NCBI GenBank assembly: GCA_037976565.1
Contig: CP137680.1
Location: 20,362,675-20,426,674 of the forward strand
Length of the DNA stretch: 64,000 nt
Reading direction: 5' to 3'
Source: Mesocentrotus franciscanus
Lineage: Eukaryota; Echinodermata; Echinoidea; Camarodonta; Strongylocentrotidae
The position numbers and the translations under genes are program-made. Positions 11,110 through 23,075 of the stretch are shown here, piece after piece (position 1 is the first letter of the stretch; each line of letters begins with the position of its first letter). The notes beneath the pieces are model-generated. The model was not told where the DNA came from. It saw nothing but the letters and a program-made list of their open reading frames with translations, and ran no database searches.

Positions 11110-11700
11110 ATTTTTTTGTTTATTCTTGCATGAATTTGTTCGCAGGATATCTCAATAATGAATAAAGCCATTGTCATGAAACTTGCCACGATGATAGATC
11201 CTGGTCCAACTTAGAAGTGCGTGACTTTTCAGCGAAGCCAGGTCATCGTGACGTCATCATGAAGTCAGCATGTGAAATGTCATGAATGGTCGTATCTCAG
11301 CCATGCGATATCAATTTCAATTCAAATTCGAAATCAGTCATGCTCAGGTCATGGGTCAGTATTCTAGTCCACGCGCATGCGCCTGCCCCTTCAAACGCGT
11401 GCGTACGCGTGCGTCAAAAAATATGCTCGAAATCTCAAACCAAGTAATTTCTATACGTTTCAGACAATTTTGAGCGTTTCAAAGATTTCCGCGCGTGCGG
11501 GCCTGTGCGTGCATAACGCACGCGAATCGGATAAATTCCGTTTTTTGCATGTTTTGGATTCCTGATACTCTTTCCTCAACAATTCCTTTCAATTTCAGTC
11601 ATTTCTTATTCATAATGATGGAATACACGCGCGTCAATGATAACACCACGCGCGCGCGCACATTTGCAAAAAATGCACGGATACCCCATTTTTTTAAATA
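11110..11700 (+). repeat. Long non-coding repeat with CG/CA-rich core, copy 1 left part
   Basis: 'CGTGACGTCATCATGAAGTC' followed by a core of alternating CGCGTGCG/GCGTGCGT motifs and 'TTTCAGACAATTTTGAGCG' parallels 37240-37560 ('GACGTCATCCGGTCTTCATG', 'TTTCAGGCCATTTTAAGC'). Further similarity (12740-13000 with 37900-38290) suggests one long element, here split by an L2 fragment and a MITE. Confidence 0.6.
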
Positions 11701-11702
11701 TG

Positions 11703-12240
11703 CGGATCCAATCCAATCCAAAAGATATTTGATATAGCGCCTTTTCGTTGCGGTTACAAAGCGCTGCACACACACCGCTCCACAATGTTTGGGCCACTTA
11801 AAACAAAAGTTAGTCACTTCTCAGAGATCATTCAAGTATATAGGCTGGTAAGAAAGTAATTTCTAGCAGAATAGAGGTGACTTGAGTAGTTTCTTGAACT
11901 GGCCAACAGATGAGGCCGTCTGCACAGCAGTAGGTAGCTGGCTCCACAGTTTTGCAGCAACCGATGGGAATGACAATTTACCAGCACGTTTCTTAGAGAG
12001 AGACTGAGTGAGCCAGATGGATAATGATGAGCGGGTATTTCGGACTCGAGGACGACGAACAATGCAGTCAGCTATGTACGGGGGACATCGGTGGTTGGGA
12101 GACTTGTAGACCAGTAGTAGGATCTTAAAAGTTATTCTCTGTCGTACAGGCAGCCAATGAAGTTCAAGTCGAAGAGGTTGAATGTGAGTCCGAAGAGGAG
12201 CAGAAAAGAGTATGAGTTGTAGCTTTGATTTCATACATTT
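11703..12240 (-). pseudogene. L2/CR1-like retrotransposon 3' fragment (RT C-terminus)
   Basis: The minus frame 12234-11863 encodes 'LELHWLPVRQRITFKILLL', 'PPYIADCIVRR', 'AAKLWSQLPTAVQTASS' and 'FKKLLKSPLF', the hallmark C-terminal tail of L2/CR1 reverse transcriptases. A 3' UTR follows, ending in (ATTGG)n-like repeats at 11703-11720. The element is 5'-truncated with no RT core. Confidence 0.85.
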
Positions 12241-12303
12241 TTTTGGCTAATCGGATTTTCCGATATCATCATATTGCACGTTAAAGGCACTAAAAGAAGT
12301 AAG

Positions 12304-12719
12304 TTAAAGGTATAGACCAGTTCTGGTCATGCGATTGCATTGTGAAAGAAACGTTCTGGAATCGATCAGAAAAGGTTGATCATCTAGCATATAAGTATTG
12401 GTGTGTACTGCAAGGTTCTGGAATCATTAATATGATAAGAATTTTGGCCCAGTCTTGGTAAAGTTACAACTTCACTGTACACAGAAAGATGTATATTTTT
12501 TTTGTTTAGTAATATATCGGGCTATATACGCGATCGCGATATCTATCCAGTCCGGATCGATATGATAATTTACCGAATATGTCAATTAGTAGGCGGTTTC
12601 CCGGCAAAATTTGTATCATCACGTATTAGTCAAAACGTATTCTTTCACATGATTGGTAATAAGAGCATCCATTTCGTTTTTGAGAGGGGGGCGTTTCCCA
12701 AACTGGTATATACCTTTAA
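12304..12719 (+). mobile_element. TTAA-ended MITE family 1, copy 2
   Basis: The ends TTAAAGGTATAGACCAG and CTGGTATATACCTTTAA match copies 1 and 3. The body includes 'TATCCAGTCCGGATCGATAT' and 'GGCGGTTTCCCGGCAAAATT'. Confidence 0.88.
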
Positions 12720-13350
12720 AGTTAAATAAAAACATTTTAATCGTTTTTAATTGATTTCGTTATCAATGACAATGCACTTTCGACCATATCTTGTTTATCT
12801 GTATTCGAATTTCTCCCAAATTGTAATATGTTGTAGCTGAGGTTATGCTCTTAATTAGATATGGCATTTATTTTTCATTTTGATGACGGGATCATGACGA
12901 ATTTGTTGGTCAAAGACGACGAGTTCAAATCAAACTTCAGTCTTTACATGCACTTGTGATGACGAGCTAATTTGATCGCGGTCAAAATATTAATGTCCCG
13001 CGGAAGTGAGCTCTCTCGTGTTTTAACGGGCGTCATGGCGAATACCACCAAGTGCACAGGCGCCCATTGAAACGTACACAAATTGGATCAGAATTTTTGT
13101 TTCGTTCCAAAGGGCGCTAAATTCATCGTGTGCTATGGTGGGTTTAATTTTATTTAGGATAAATCCATTATATTAACTTACCTTAAATGGGTACCCTCCC
13201 ATTGTTGACTATCTGATAATGATACCTTTGATATTAAGCTGAAACTTGACATATAGGTAGAACATGACGGGTGGAGCATTTAATGAAATAAGACGAAATA
13301 GTGAAAATGCCTTCTTCATTTTGTAAATTAGGGTCAATGGTGTAACCTGT
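12720..13350. other. Repeat remnant, no gene
   Basis: 12740-13000 resembles 37900-38290. 13230-13330 ('GAAACTTGACATATAGGTAG', 'GTGAAAATGCCTTCTTCATT') resembles 30845-30935. No coding sequence is seen. Confidence 0.5.
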
Positions 13351-14465
13351 TTTACATTCACAGCAACAAAATGAAACGGAATGCGTTTTTGCGGGTACTT
13401 GAGATTTAATAGAGGATGGAATCTTGTTACCCTGAATATCAACATCATGACGATATAGCAACAACTACGACACAAGCTTTCCCAACTGAACATAGAATAC
13501 TTTTACTTTAAACGTTACACTGCTCCAATCCACCCCGAGGAAGGACCCGGGTATTACTTTCAAATCTTTTGATCAATTTAATATACAAGTATCTGCACCT
13601 GAAAACCCTGGAGCATGGAGCTACCATGTCCAACCCAAAGTACTCTCTGCATAGGGGCCACCAACAGACGAGAACTTGTGTATCCCCCACAGCCCGTAAA
13701 AGGCGACAATGTTCCCTGCATTAAACAGGCGAACAGAGTTTACCTCCTCATTTGGAACTGTGAGTACAGGAAATACGTATAACACCCTCTGCATACAAAG
13801 AAGGCAAACAGTTCCACTGCATTAAACAGGCGAACAGATGCCTAATTTACAGGCGGGTACATGTTATAAATAAACGACAGGACGGAATGCCTGTAATCAT
13901 CGGGGCCCCAACCGGAAACCAATAAATATTGAGCTCTGCAAGATACAATGGCCAATTATCTGCACATGAAAACAGTGGAGCATGGAGCTACCATGTCCAA
14001 CCCAAAGTACTCTCTGCATAGGGGCCACCAACAGACGAGAACTTGTGTACATCCCCACAGCCCGTAAAAAGGCGACAATGTTCCCTGCATTAAACAGGCG
14101 AACAGAGTTTACCTCCTCATTTGGAACTGTGAGTACAGGATATACGTATAACACCCCACTGCATCAAAGAAGGCAAACAGTTCCACTGCATTAAACAGGC
14201 GAACAGATGCCTAATTTACAGGCGGGTACATGTTATAAATAAACGACAGGACGGAATGCCTGTTATCATCGGGGCCCCAACCGGAAACCAATAAATATTG
14301 AGCTCTGCAAGATACAATGGCCAACTAAAATAATCCAATTCATATTCTCAAAAACGCAACCTTCCCATGAGGTATTTTGGAGCAGTGTGTAATACACATA
14401 ATAACCTTTATATGTATATATTAACATATACGCATACACATATATATATGCGAAGAGGCGAAAAT
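13351..14465 (+). repeat. Repeat block B, copy 1 (two internal 367-bp units)
   Basis: It begins TTACATTCACAGCAACAAAA and runs to 'GCGAAGAGGCGAAAATGACA'. It is almost identical to 15293-16413. Within it, a unit starting CTGCAC(C/A)TGAAAAC at 13593 recurs at 13960, each with 'GGAGCTACCATGTCC', two 'GCATTAAACAGGCGAACAGA' motifs and 'CGGGGCCCCAACCGG'. No long coding frame is present. Confidence 0.9.
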
Positions 14466-14965
14466 GACAATTTTCCGACAAATAGGGGGAAAAAGAACTT
14501 GGACAAAGAGTTGTCATAGTTAATCTATGACAACCCCATGATCGGTACCACCAACGACTCCGCACCAGCCCGGGACGGCCCGTCGTCGCCCGCCACGGAC
14601 GAGTTCGGCCAACAGAAAGAACTGCACGCCCTCTTTCGAAGTTCGAACCCGCCATCCCAAGTGCGACGACAAAGCCGACCCGGTGCAAGTGCGGAGACGA
14701 AGGGGCCCTGACCCTTACCCCAGGATTGGGTGAAAACCTGCTAAAACCGCAAAGCGGGAAAAAGAAAATTCGCAGGAAAGCCCCAACCTGCCAAGCATTG
14801 CTTCGACATCAAGATTTACTTGACTGAGGTGGAAAACGATCATTATTAATCCGTTATGTTAATCACTTGACACACTTCTTGACCACTTAATATTAGAAAA
14901 CATACTACCGAATACACTTGAAAAACGTAAGGAGGTGGAAAATCAAGTTGGGGGTGGTGGAGGGT
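14466..14965. other. Unique GC-rich spacer between repeat blocks
   Basis: Contains a GC-rich patch (14540-14800) unlike its surroundings, with open frames rich in Arg/Gly that match nothing I recognise. It ends in purine-rich 'GTTGGGGGTGGTGGAGGG' directly before block A. Confidence 0.5.
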
Positions 14966-15291
14966 AAATTAATTTGCCACCGATTAATGTTTACATCCAT
15001 CCTCTACAAAATCCTCAAGGTGAATGAGAATTCTCACACCAACACCGTGGGAACCCAATACATCCCGGCTAATACAGCTCCATATATAGATTCGAAACAT
15101 ACCTCGCGCAAATTCCGTTTATAGCTACGCGCACATGAAAGATACCGCGCGGCTGACACAAAGGGTGTCGGTACGTTATTGTTTTCTCTCAAGGTGCCGC
15201 TAAATCTCATCACAAAGAGAAGCCGCCCCTGACGCGTGCTGTCACTGATGAATGTAAACCATTTATATCGCCCTACGTTCGATAAAATTCC
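14966..15291 (+). repeat. Repeat block A, copy 1
   Basis: Starts TAAATTAATTTGCCACCG and ends CGTTCGATAAAATTCC. It is nearly identical to 19338-19665 and abuts block B copy 2 exactly. Confidence 0.9.
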
Positions 15292-15292
15292 T

Positions 15293-16413
15293 TACATTCA
15301 CAGCAACAAAATGAAACGGAATGCGTTTTTGCGGGTACTTGAGATTTAATAGAGGATGGAATCTTGTTACCCTGAATATCAACATCATGACGATATAGCA
15401 ACAACTACGACACAAGCTTTCCCAACTGAACATAGAATACTTTTACTTTAAACGTTACACTGCTCCAATCCACCCCGAGGAAGGACCCGGGTATTACTTT
15501 CAAATCTTTTGATCAATTTAATATACAAGTATCTGCACCTGAAAACCCTGGAGCATGGAGCTACCATGTCCAACCCAAAGTACTCTCTGCATAGGGGCCA
15601 CCAACAGACGAGAACTTGTGTACATCCCCCCACAGCCCGTAAAGGCGACAATGTTCCCTGCATTAAACAGGCGAACAGAGTTTACCTCCTCATTTGGAAC
15701 TGTGAGTACAGGAAATACGTATAACACCCCTCTGCATACAAAGAAGGCAAACAGTTCCACTGCATTAAACAGGCGAACAGATGCCTAATTTACAGGCGGG
15801 TACATGTTATAAATAAACGACAGGACGGAATGCCTGTAATCATCGGGGCCCCAACCGGAAACCAATAAATATTGAGCTCTGCAAGATACAATGGCCAATT
15901 ATCTGCACATGAAAACAGTGGAGCATGGAGCTACCATGTCCAACCCAAAGTACTCTCTGCATAGGGGCCACCAACAGACGAGAACTTGTGTACATCCCCC
16001 ACAGCCCGTAAAGGCGACAATGTTCCCTGCATTAAACAGGCGAACAGAGTTTACCTCCTCATTTGGAACTGTGAGTACAGGATATACGTATAACACCCCA
16101 CTGCATCAAAGAAGGCAAACAGTTCCACTGCATTAAACAGGCGAACAGATGCCTAATTTACAGGCGGGTACATGTTATAAATAAACGACAGGACGGAATG
16201 CCTGTTATCATCGGGGCCCCAACCGGAAACCAATAAATATTGAGCTCTGCAAGATACAATGGCCAACTAAAATAATCCAATTCATATTCTCAAAAACGCA
16301 ACCTTCCCATGAGGTATTTTGGAGCAGTGTGTAATACACATAATAACCTTTATATGTATATATTAACATATACGCATACACATATATATATGCGAAGAGG
16401 CGAAAATGACAAT
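15293..16413 (+). repeat. Repeat block B, copy 2
   Basis: A direct repeat of 13351-14465 at 1940-bp offset, with the same two internal units (15533 and 15903). Differences are single bases and 1-2 bp indels, so the duplication is recent. Confidence 0.9.
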
Positions 16414-16460
16414 TTCCGCCACACGGGCACCGCCCGCCGCCACTGAGCGTATATATTATT

Positions 16461-16850
16461 TTTACGTACATTACGTATTCAATTCAAGACTTTTATCAGC
16501 GTCAATTCTCTGAATTAACTTCAACATTAAATTTCTTCCAACAGCTTGACATGCAGGTATATTCACGTCTGCAAAACTTTTACTTGCACTAAAGTGCCTA
16601 GGTATTCGTATATAATGTTTTACGTACATCACGTATTCAATTCAAAACATTTATAAATGTCACTTCGCTAAATAAACTTGAAAATTAAGTTTCTTACAAC
16701 AGCTTAACATGCAGGTTTATTCACATATGCAAACATTTTACTTGCACTAGAATACCTAGGTATTCGTATATCTTGTTTTTATGTACATTACGTATTCGAT
16801 TCAAAACTTTTATAAATTTCAATTCTCTGAATAAACGTGAAATACTCCTA
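16461..16850 (+). repeat. 158-bp tandem repeat, about 2.4 copies
   Basis: TTTACGTACATTACGTATTC recurs at 16461, 16619 and 16778. Each is followed by 'CTTGACATGCAGGT'-like and 'CCTAGGTATTCGTATAT' segments. Copies differ by point changes. Confidence 0.85.
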
Positions 16851-17257
16851 TACGCTTATGCAAATAATCACATGCTGCGTATAAACAATCTACGAACCTG
16901 TTATACACAATACGTAAGTCCCCAAGATAACCACTATTTGTACAATTAAAATCTCTACATAAAAATGCATAATAATCCAAACAAGTCAACGCAAAGCATA
17001 GCATCCCCGCAGGGTACACATGACCTATATTCGTCAGAACAAGTTACAACCATTAGACTATTTATATTACCAGGGAAGGAAGTGAACCACATTATCACAT
17101 ATAACTTAGGTGTTTTTTGCATATTTAATGAGCTATGACCTGTCACCTTTAACCTACATACTCGGAAATCGAACTTAGGCTGTATTTTGATACCATGTAC
17201 CTTCATATTAAATTTCATTAAAATTCATCAAACATTACTAAAATTATCGCGTTATTA

Positions 17258-17287
17258 TATCCCCTCCGACGTCGTCGGAGAGGGATA
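17258..17287. other. Palindrome CTCCGACG-T-CGTCGGAG
   Basis: An eight-base perfect stem with a single-base centre extends, after one bulge, through CCC/GGG and TAT/ATA. It may be a hairpin of a mobile element end. No function is established. Confidence 0.6.
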
Positions 17288-17424
17288 ATTAACTTGACTT
17301 AACAAAAACTCAGTCTGACTGTGATATTCACCTTTCCGACTACCATCAATCTTTGCCCAATCCAACTTTCCTTTTCTTACCTTATTTGCCCTGTGTCCAT
17401 ATGACCCTGCAGGTGTCCTAAATC

Positions 17425-17457
<33 letters not shown>

Positions 17458-18714
17458 GGAATATTACCTAATGTATCAAACTTATATTTTATCTGAATAT
17501 CTTCAATAAAAGCATGAGCATCTGCTGTACTAATGCAATGATCCAACCAAAACGTAATATGCCAAAGTTCGCTTACATACGTATATTATCGACAAATAAA
17601 ATTCAAGACTTGACAAAATGTCATTGTCACCACGAAATGCCTTCAAATGATTTGCCAAAAGTTATAACTGATCAAAAATGTCAGCTTTCCGATCGCCAAC
17701 TACATGTATAAAAACACTAATGGTATCCAACTCATCAGCAGCTGAAGCAATATCCTATCCTCCGAAAAATTGCTTTCATTATCGATACTTTCAAAAGGGG
17801 GTGTAAATATTAATAATGACGAATTTCATATCATCAATTTTAGATTCAATTTCTACAGTCCAATCAACATTTAATATAACTTCACTAATTAAGTGTTCAT
17901 ATTGTGCCATAATATAACAACCCCACCAGGTATATGAGCTTAACATATTAATCTCAACCCATCACCTAATTGGTTAATTTCATTTAACTATATACCTTTT
18001 GCGATTTGAGGCTTGAGCAAATAGGCCCATTAACAAAATTAATCGTGAACAAATATCTTTCGTTTTAACTTGAATAAATTTTAAAACCGAAAACAATATT
18101 AAATGACAGACGCCGTTATGAACACGGGCGAAACCAAGCTCATGAAAACAGTCTACAAATAATTTAATAACAAATTAGAATGAACCACAACAAAGAACTG
18201 GAATGCAGTCTTTCCAACGTTTGTCGACTCGCGAATAAGGCTTTGAAGGAACAAGTCATTTCCTGCCAAAAAGATGTATTCCATCGGCATCACTAGGAAA
18301 CAGCTCGTGTCGCTCGTGCGCGAAGCCCGAATGATCCAATGAACGATCCCCAATTCTGCGGCATATATTCCTGGCATGCTTGTCAAATACTAGCCGCGTT
18401 CTAGAATTATTTGGCTGTTCGTCATTGTCGAAACCTGTGTAAATCCTTCGTGGCAACACATTGGACCAAAATGATGCGGGCATCGGGGAGGAGCGCGAAG
18501 GCGGCTAACCAGTGTATCATATCAACCTACGACAGGAATAAAAAAAAACTTCCGGCAGCTTATTGTTCACCAACATTCGACTTGTGTCATATCTAGAACC
18601 CTTCCCACTCACTATTGTCCATAAGCGCCCGCTTATTCAAACTTCACACAATCGGCTGTAGAGGGATCTAGTAATTTGTCTTAGATCCTTAAAAATAACA
18701 TTAAAATTACACAA

Positions 18715-18838
18715 TTCTTGATTTAACTCACGCTGCAATGACAATTATAAACCTTTAGGTCAATCAGGGACCCTTTTTTATTTTATTTATTTATTTTTAT
18801 TTTTGAGACGCACTTCTTGGTCATTTTGAAGCACATTT

Positions 18839-18877
<39 letters not shown>

Positions 18878-18964
18878 TTAAATACAATACCATATCACAG
18901 ACACTAACAACACGCAGGGCCATGTATCTCAGATTTAACATTGTTGCGATCCCTTTATATTTAA
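18715..18964 (-). repeat. Dispersed repeat family 4, copy with microsatellite core
   Basis: The ends read in reverse like 59570-59945 ('ATTATAAACCTTTAGGTCAA' on one side, 'CAATACCATATCACAGACAC' and 'CTCAGATTTAACATTGTTG' on the other). The middle is replaced by (TTTA)n at about 18778-18880. Confidence 0.7.
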
Positions 18965-19337
18965 TAGTCGCTTTAATAGGGCTTAACTCTTAAGTCACAT
19001 CACTGCCATGCAATTTATTCGTTCAAAATTAAAATGATATTTAACATCGTTAATCGTCGTCCGCCTTATGAAACATGTACCAATTAATTCATACTGATTA
19101 TACGTACTTAAAGAAGTGAATATGGATAAACCATCGTCATACTTAACTTTCCACTCAGAAGTACCTTTGTAGCTTCCGAGAAGACGTCCCAGTATGAACT
19201 ATCCGCTACGCCGTATACTCTGTAGAACCAAGTCCAATTAAAATTGAAACTTTTCCTCCGTTAAAATCCGATGTGAAATCCTCGTATAATAATTTTCCAA
19301 TACGAAGTTTCCTCAGGCTCAGTAAAGCCCAGCTAAA

Positions 19338-19665
19338 TTAAATTAATTTGCCACCGATTAATGTTTACATCCATCCTCTACAAAATCCTCAAGGTGAATG
19401 AGAATTCTCGCACCAACACCGTGGGAACCCAATACATCCCGGCTAATACAGCTCCATATATAGATTCGAAACATACCTCGCGCAAATTCCGTTTATAGCT
19501 ACGCGCACATGAAAGATACCGCGCGGCTGACACAAAGGGTGTCGGTACGTTATTGTTTTCTCTCAAGGTGCCGCTAAATCTCATCACAAAAGAGAAGCCG
19601 CCCCTGACGCGTGCTGTCACTGATGAATGTAAACCATTTATATCGCCCTACGTTCGATAAAATTC
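19338..19665 (+). repeat. Repeat block A, copy 2
   Basis: A direct repeat of 14966-15291 with very few differences. It is not followed by block B but by the 5' UTR of the next retroelement. Confidence 0.9.
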
Positions 19666-19886
19666 CATATTGTCTCGAGCTCCACCAAAGGAAACAAAAT
19701 CTGCATATTTATGGATTATCAAAGAAGGGTGATGAGAATATCTAAGATACGGTGCAGGGGGTTCTCGTCAGGTTCCTCGGTGTTTCGCCCGAGGAGGATT
19801 CTAGGATCGGCATCATAAACGCCCATCGCCTGCCCTCAAGGCGCGGAAACGAGCAGTGAAGGGGCGATGAAGAACCCGACGCCATA

Positions 19887-20345
19887 ATGGGAAAAATGGA
19901 ACCACTTGTCTTGCTATTCCTCTTTTTTCTGTGTGGACGTGACCCCTTTGGTGATTCATCTAGTGTTGAGACTACAACTTTAATCTATGTAAAAACAAGT
20001 GAACCATTTGGAAAAAAACAACTTCATCATCAAAAATATTTGTCCCAACGTGTTCCTTATTATTCTAACACATCATCAACTTTCCAACTACAACTATTGA
20101 TATCTGGTGATATCAATCCAAATCCTGGACCTCAGACTGAAAATGAGTTAAAGTCTGCATCAACCTACTTAACTCCTATTTCTTATCACCGTGATGAACT
20201 TTTGAAATTGAATTGTACCCCACAGGCTGTTGTTTCACAATATGCTTTGCATCCTTCTGTTTTGGATCAAATTAAATCTCTTGGTATACTTCAGAAACAG
20301 TTCAAACGTAGTCATAGTCATAGGAAAAAAGGGTGGTCGTCGTAG
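19887..20345 (+). pseudogene. Element B ORF 5' part with 2A-like DINPNPGP
   Basis: It starts with ATG at 19887. Residues 5-15 are strongly hydrophobic (PLVLLFLFFL). Residues 71-82 read LISGDINPNPGP, with DINPNPGP at 20109-20132. This is the N-terminal 2A-like arrangement described for CR1/L2-type sea urchin retroelements; here the canonical Glu is Asn and the following residue Pro. The frame breaks in the A-run before 'GGGTGG' (about 20325); one base off, it continues directly into the endonuclease frame. Confidence 0.8.
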
Positions 20346-22398
20346 ACTGAAACAACTACTAAAAATACCCGATCTCCCTGCCGCATCCAAGTATACGTCT
20401 TCACCCAAAGTTAACTTTGCTTTATGGAATGCAAGATCAATTAAGAATAAAATTCCAATCATATGCGAACTTGTTTTAACTCATGAACTTGACATTTTAT
20501 GTGTCACAGAGACCTGGTTGACAGGTAATTATCGTGATGACCCACCCATTGCCGATCTTACTACAACTCTCCCAAATTATGACATACATCACATCCCACG
20601 TATTGGAAGGGAAGGTGGTGGTGTATGTGTGCTTCTTCGTTCTACCTTCAAAATTCACAAGACCGAACTTCAATCATTCAATTCTTTTGAATATATTGAT
20701 TTAGCTGTATCATCGAACTCCCAAAAACCTCTGCGCCTCATCATTCTTTATCGGCCTCAAAAAACAAAAGATAAGCAACATTTGGCACCGATTTTCTTTC
20801 GTGAATTTGGCACCTTCTTGGAAGATATTGCATCTATACCTGGTTTACTTCTCATCGCCGGAGACTTCAACTTTCATGTAGACGACTCGACTGATAGAGA
20901 AGCTACTATTTTTACAGATCTCGTAACCTCTGCTGGACTTACTCAATATGTAACTGGACCTACCCACAAAGATGGACACACTCTTGATCTCATCCTAACT
21001 CGAAATACTGATAACTTTGTCTCAAATTTAAATACTACCAGTTATTTGCCGTCTGATCATTCTGCTGTGTTATGTAATCTGAATATTGCGCGACCAAAAC
21101 CAGCAAAAATTAAAATCTCTTTCCGTAAATTTCGCGATATTGATATTAATGTCTTTCGCACTGATATATTAAATTCACCTCTGTATAAATCTCCCGCATC
21201 TGAATTGGAAAACTTGGTTTGTCAATATGACTCTGTTCTAAATGACCTTAAAAACAAGCACGCACCTTTAATAACTCGCACAATAAGGTGTCGTCCTAAC
21301 GCACCTTGGTTCAATGAAGAATTACATGAAATGAAACGGAACTTACGACGCCTTGAGCGACGTTGGAATGCTTCTAAATTAGAAGTTGACAGACAAATTT
21401 TCAAAAGCCAATGTTATGAATATAATCGCATGATCAAACAATCTAAACAAAACCATCATTCAAAGCAATTTGAAGGCTGTAATTCAAAGCAGCTATTTCA
21501 AAAAGTCAACAAATTGTGCAGACCAAAAGTATCCAAGGTGTTACCTTCTGACGATTCTGATCTTTCACTTGCTGAACGTTTTTCTGACTTTTTTACCAAC
21601 AAAATTCGGAGTATCAAAAATGTTCTTAAGGATTCATCAAAAACGGATGTTTCCATATCCATGCTTGATTCATGCAATTCTTCATTTCCTGAATTTACAC
21701 CAGTATCAGAGGATACTGTCAGAGTTATAATAATGAAATCTCCTTCTACTTCATGTAGTCTCGATCCAATGCCAACATGGTTGCTTAAGAAATGTTTAGA
21801 TGAGCTTTTACCAGTCATTACCAAAATTATAAACATGTCTATTCAAAGTGGTCAATTTCCCGGTGTTTTGAAATCGGCACAAATCACTCCTCTTTTGAAG
21901 AAACCAAACTTGGATTGTGAAATCTTGAAAAACTATCGGCCTGTTGCCAACCTTAAGTTTCTTGCTAAAACAATTGAACGTGCTTGTGCTTCTCAAATTC
22001 AGGGCTATCTATCATCAAACAATCTGTGTAGTAAAATGCAATCTGCATATAGACCTTGTCATAGCGTTGAAACTGCTCTTTTACGTGTATATAATGATTT
22101 GTTGTTAGCTGTGGACCAAGGTGATGAGGCTGTTTTGATACTTTTAGACTATTCTGCGGCTTTCGATACTATCAGTCATAATATTTTTCTTGATCGCTTA
22201 CGGAATAGATATGGTGTATCAGGTACTGCCTTGAATTGGTTTAAAACATATTTTATGAATCGTTCTCAATCTATTGTCATTAATGACTCTTTATCCAAAC
22301 CTCATGTACCACTTGAAGGTGTTCCTCAGTCATCGGCCCTTTGTCATTTACTTTGTACGCTGCACCACTTGAAGATATTATTGAAGCGCATGGTTTAG
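20326..22398 (+). pseudogene. Element B endonuclease and reverse transcriptase
   Basis: The endonuclease (APE family) motifs are 'FALWNARSIKNK', 'LDILCVTETWL', 'GREGGGVCVLLR', 'LIAGDFNFHVDD' and 'SDHSAVLC'. The RT follows, with 'LKNYRPVANL', 'LLDYSAAFDTISHNI' (first catalytic Asp) and 'GVPQSS'. It nicks target DNA and reverse-transcribes element RNA. The frame ends in a shift at about 22330-22345 within the 'PQGS..GPL' motif region. Confidence 0.88.
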
Positions 22399-23075
22399 GC
22401 CGAATGATATATGCAGATGACACCCAAGTATATGTTGTTTTGAAACGTGATTCCGACCATTCTGTCATTACCAAACTTGAAAGATGTATAAATGATATCA
22501 AAGCTTGGTCCACTGCTAATGATTTGAAGTTAAATGAGGATAAAACTGAGGTTATTCATGTAACATCTCGATTCAGAAAGTCCAACCAATTACCATCTGT
22601 CGAAATTGCTAATGTTCCCATACAACCTGTCAAAAGTGCACGTAACCTTGGTGTCATCTTTGAAAATGATCTTAGGATGGATGATTATATCAAAAATATT
22701 TGTCGCTCAGCTTCATATGCCTTGTATAAGATAGGTCGTATTAGAAATTTTCTTGATCAAAAATCTACTGAATCGCTTGTACACGCATTTATTACATGCC
22801 GTCTTGATCAATGTAATAGCCTTCTTTATGGCCTTCCGTACATTATGTACAAAATATTGGTTATAACTTTTAAATGCATTCATGAATTGGCACCAATTTA
22901 TCTGCAAGAACTAATCCATGAATACAAACCCTCACGTAATCTTCGGTCATCTTCTCAATTAAACCTCATGTCTACTTCTGTATCAACACTTTCTTATGGC
23001 CATCGCTCTTTTCCAAAGCTTCTGCTGAACTTTGGAACAAGCTACCTTCAAATGAAAAAACTGTCAAACTATTAA
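22341..23075 (+). pseudogene. Element B RT C-terminal part
   Basis: The shifted frame resumes with 'SFTLYAAPLEDII', 'MIYADDTQVYVV' (catalytic YADD), 'LKLNEDKTEVIHV' and 'VKSARNLGVIFENDL'. Near 22840 it jumps from 'LLYGLPY' straight to 'KCIHELAPIYLQELI'; the usual 'QN-AARI...HWLPV' stretch is missing, pointing to an internal deletion. The remaining tail and 3' UTR match the nested fragment at 858-1128. Confidence 0.82.

Larger units (their letters stand above)
16851..19337. other. Unassigned spacer of the repeat block
   Basis: AT-rich, with a 22-base T run (17427-17448), a perfect-stem palindrome at 17258-17287, a family-4 repeat fragment and a (TTTA)n tract. Open frames on the minus strand at 18153-18483 overlap in two registers and match nothing I recognise. 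I see no gene. Confidence 0.45.

Noticed and set aside
14266..14688. 140-codon open frame in GC-rich DNA on the minus strand.
   Set aside because: Arg/Gly/Pro-rich composition follows from GC content. It overlaps repeat block B and shows no domain.
18153..18483. Two overlapping minus-strand frames that might be a gene.
   Set aside because: Different registers of the same DNA, no recognised motif and no splice support.
13351..19665. A full LTR retrotransposon.
   Set aside because: No gag, protease, RT or integrase frame anywhere between the repeats. Kept only as a hypothesis in findings.
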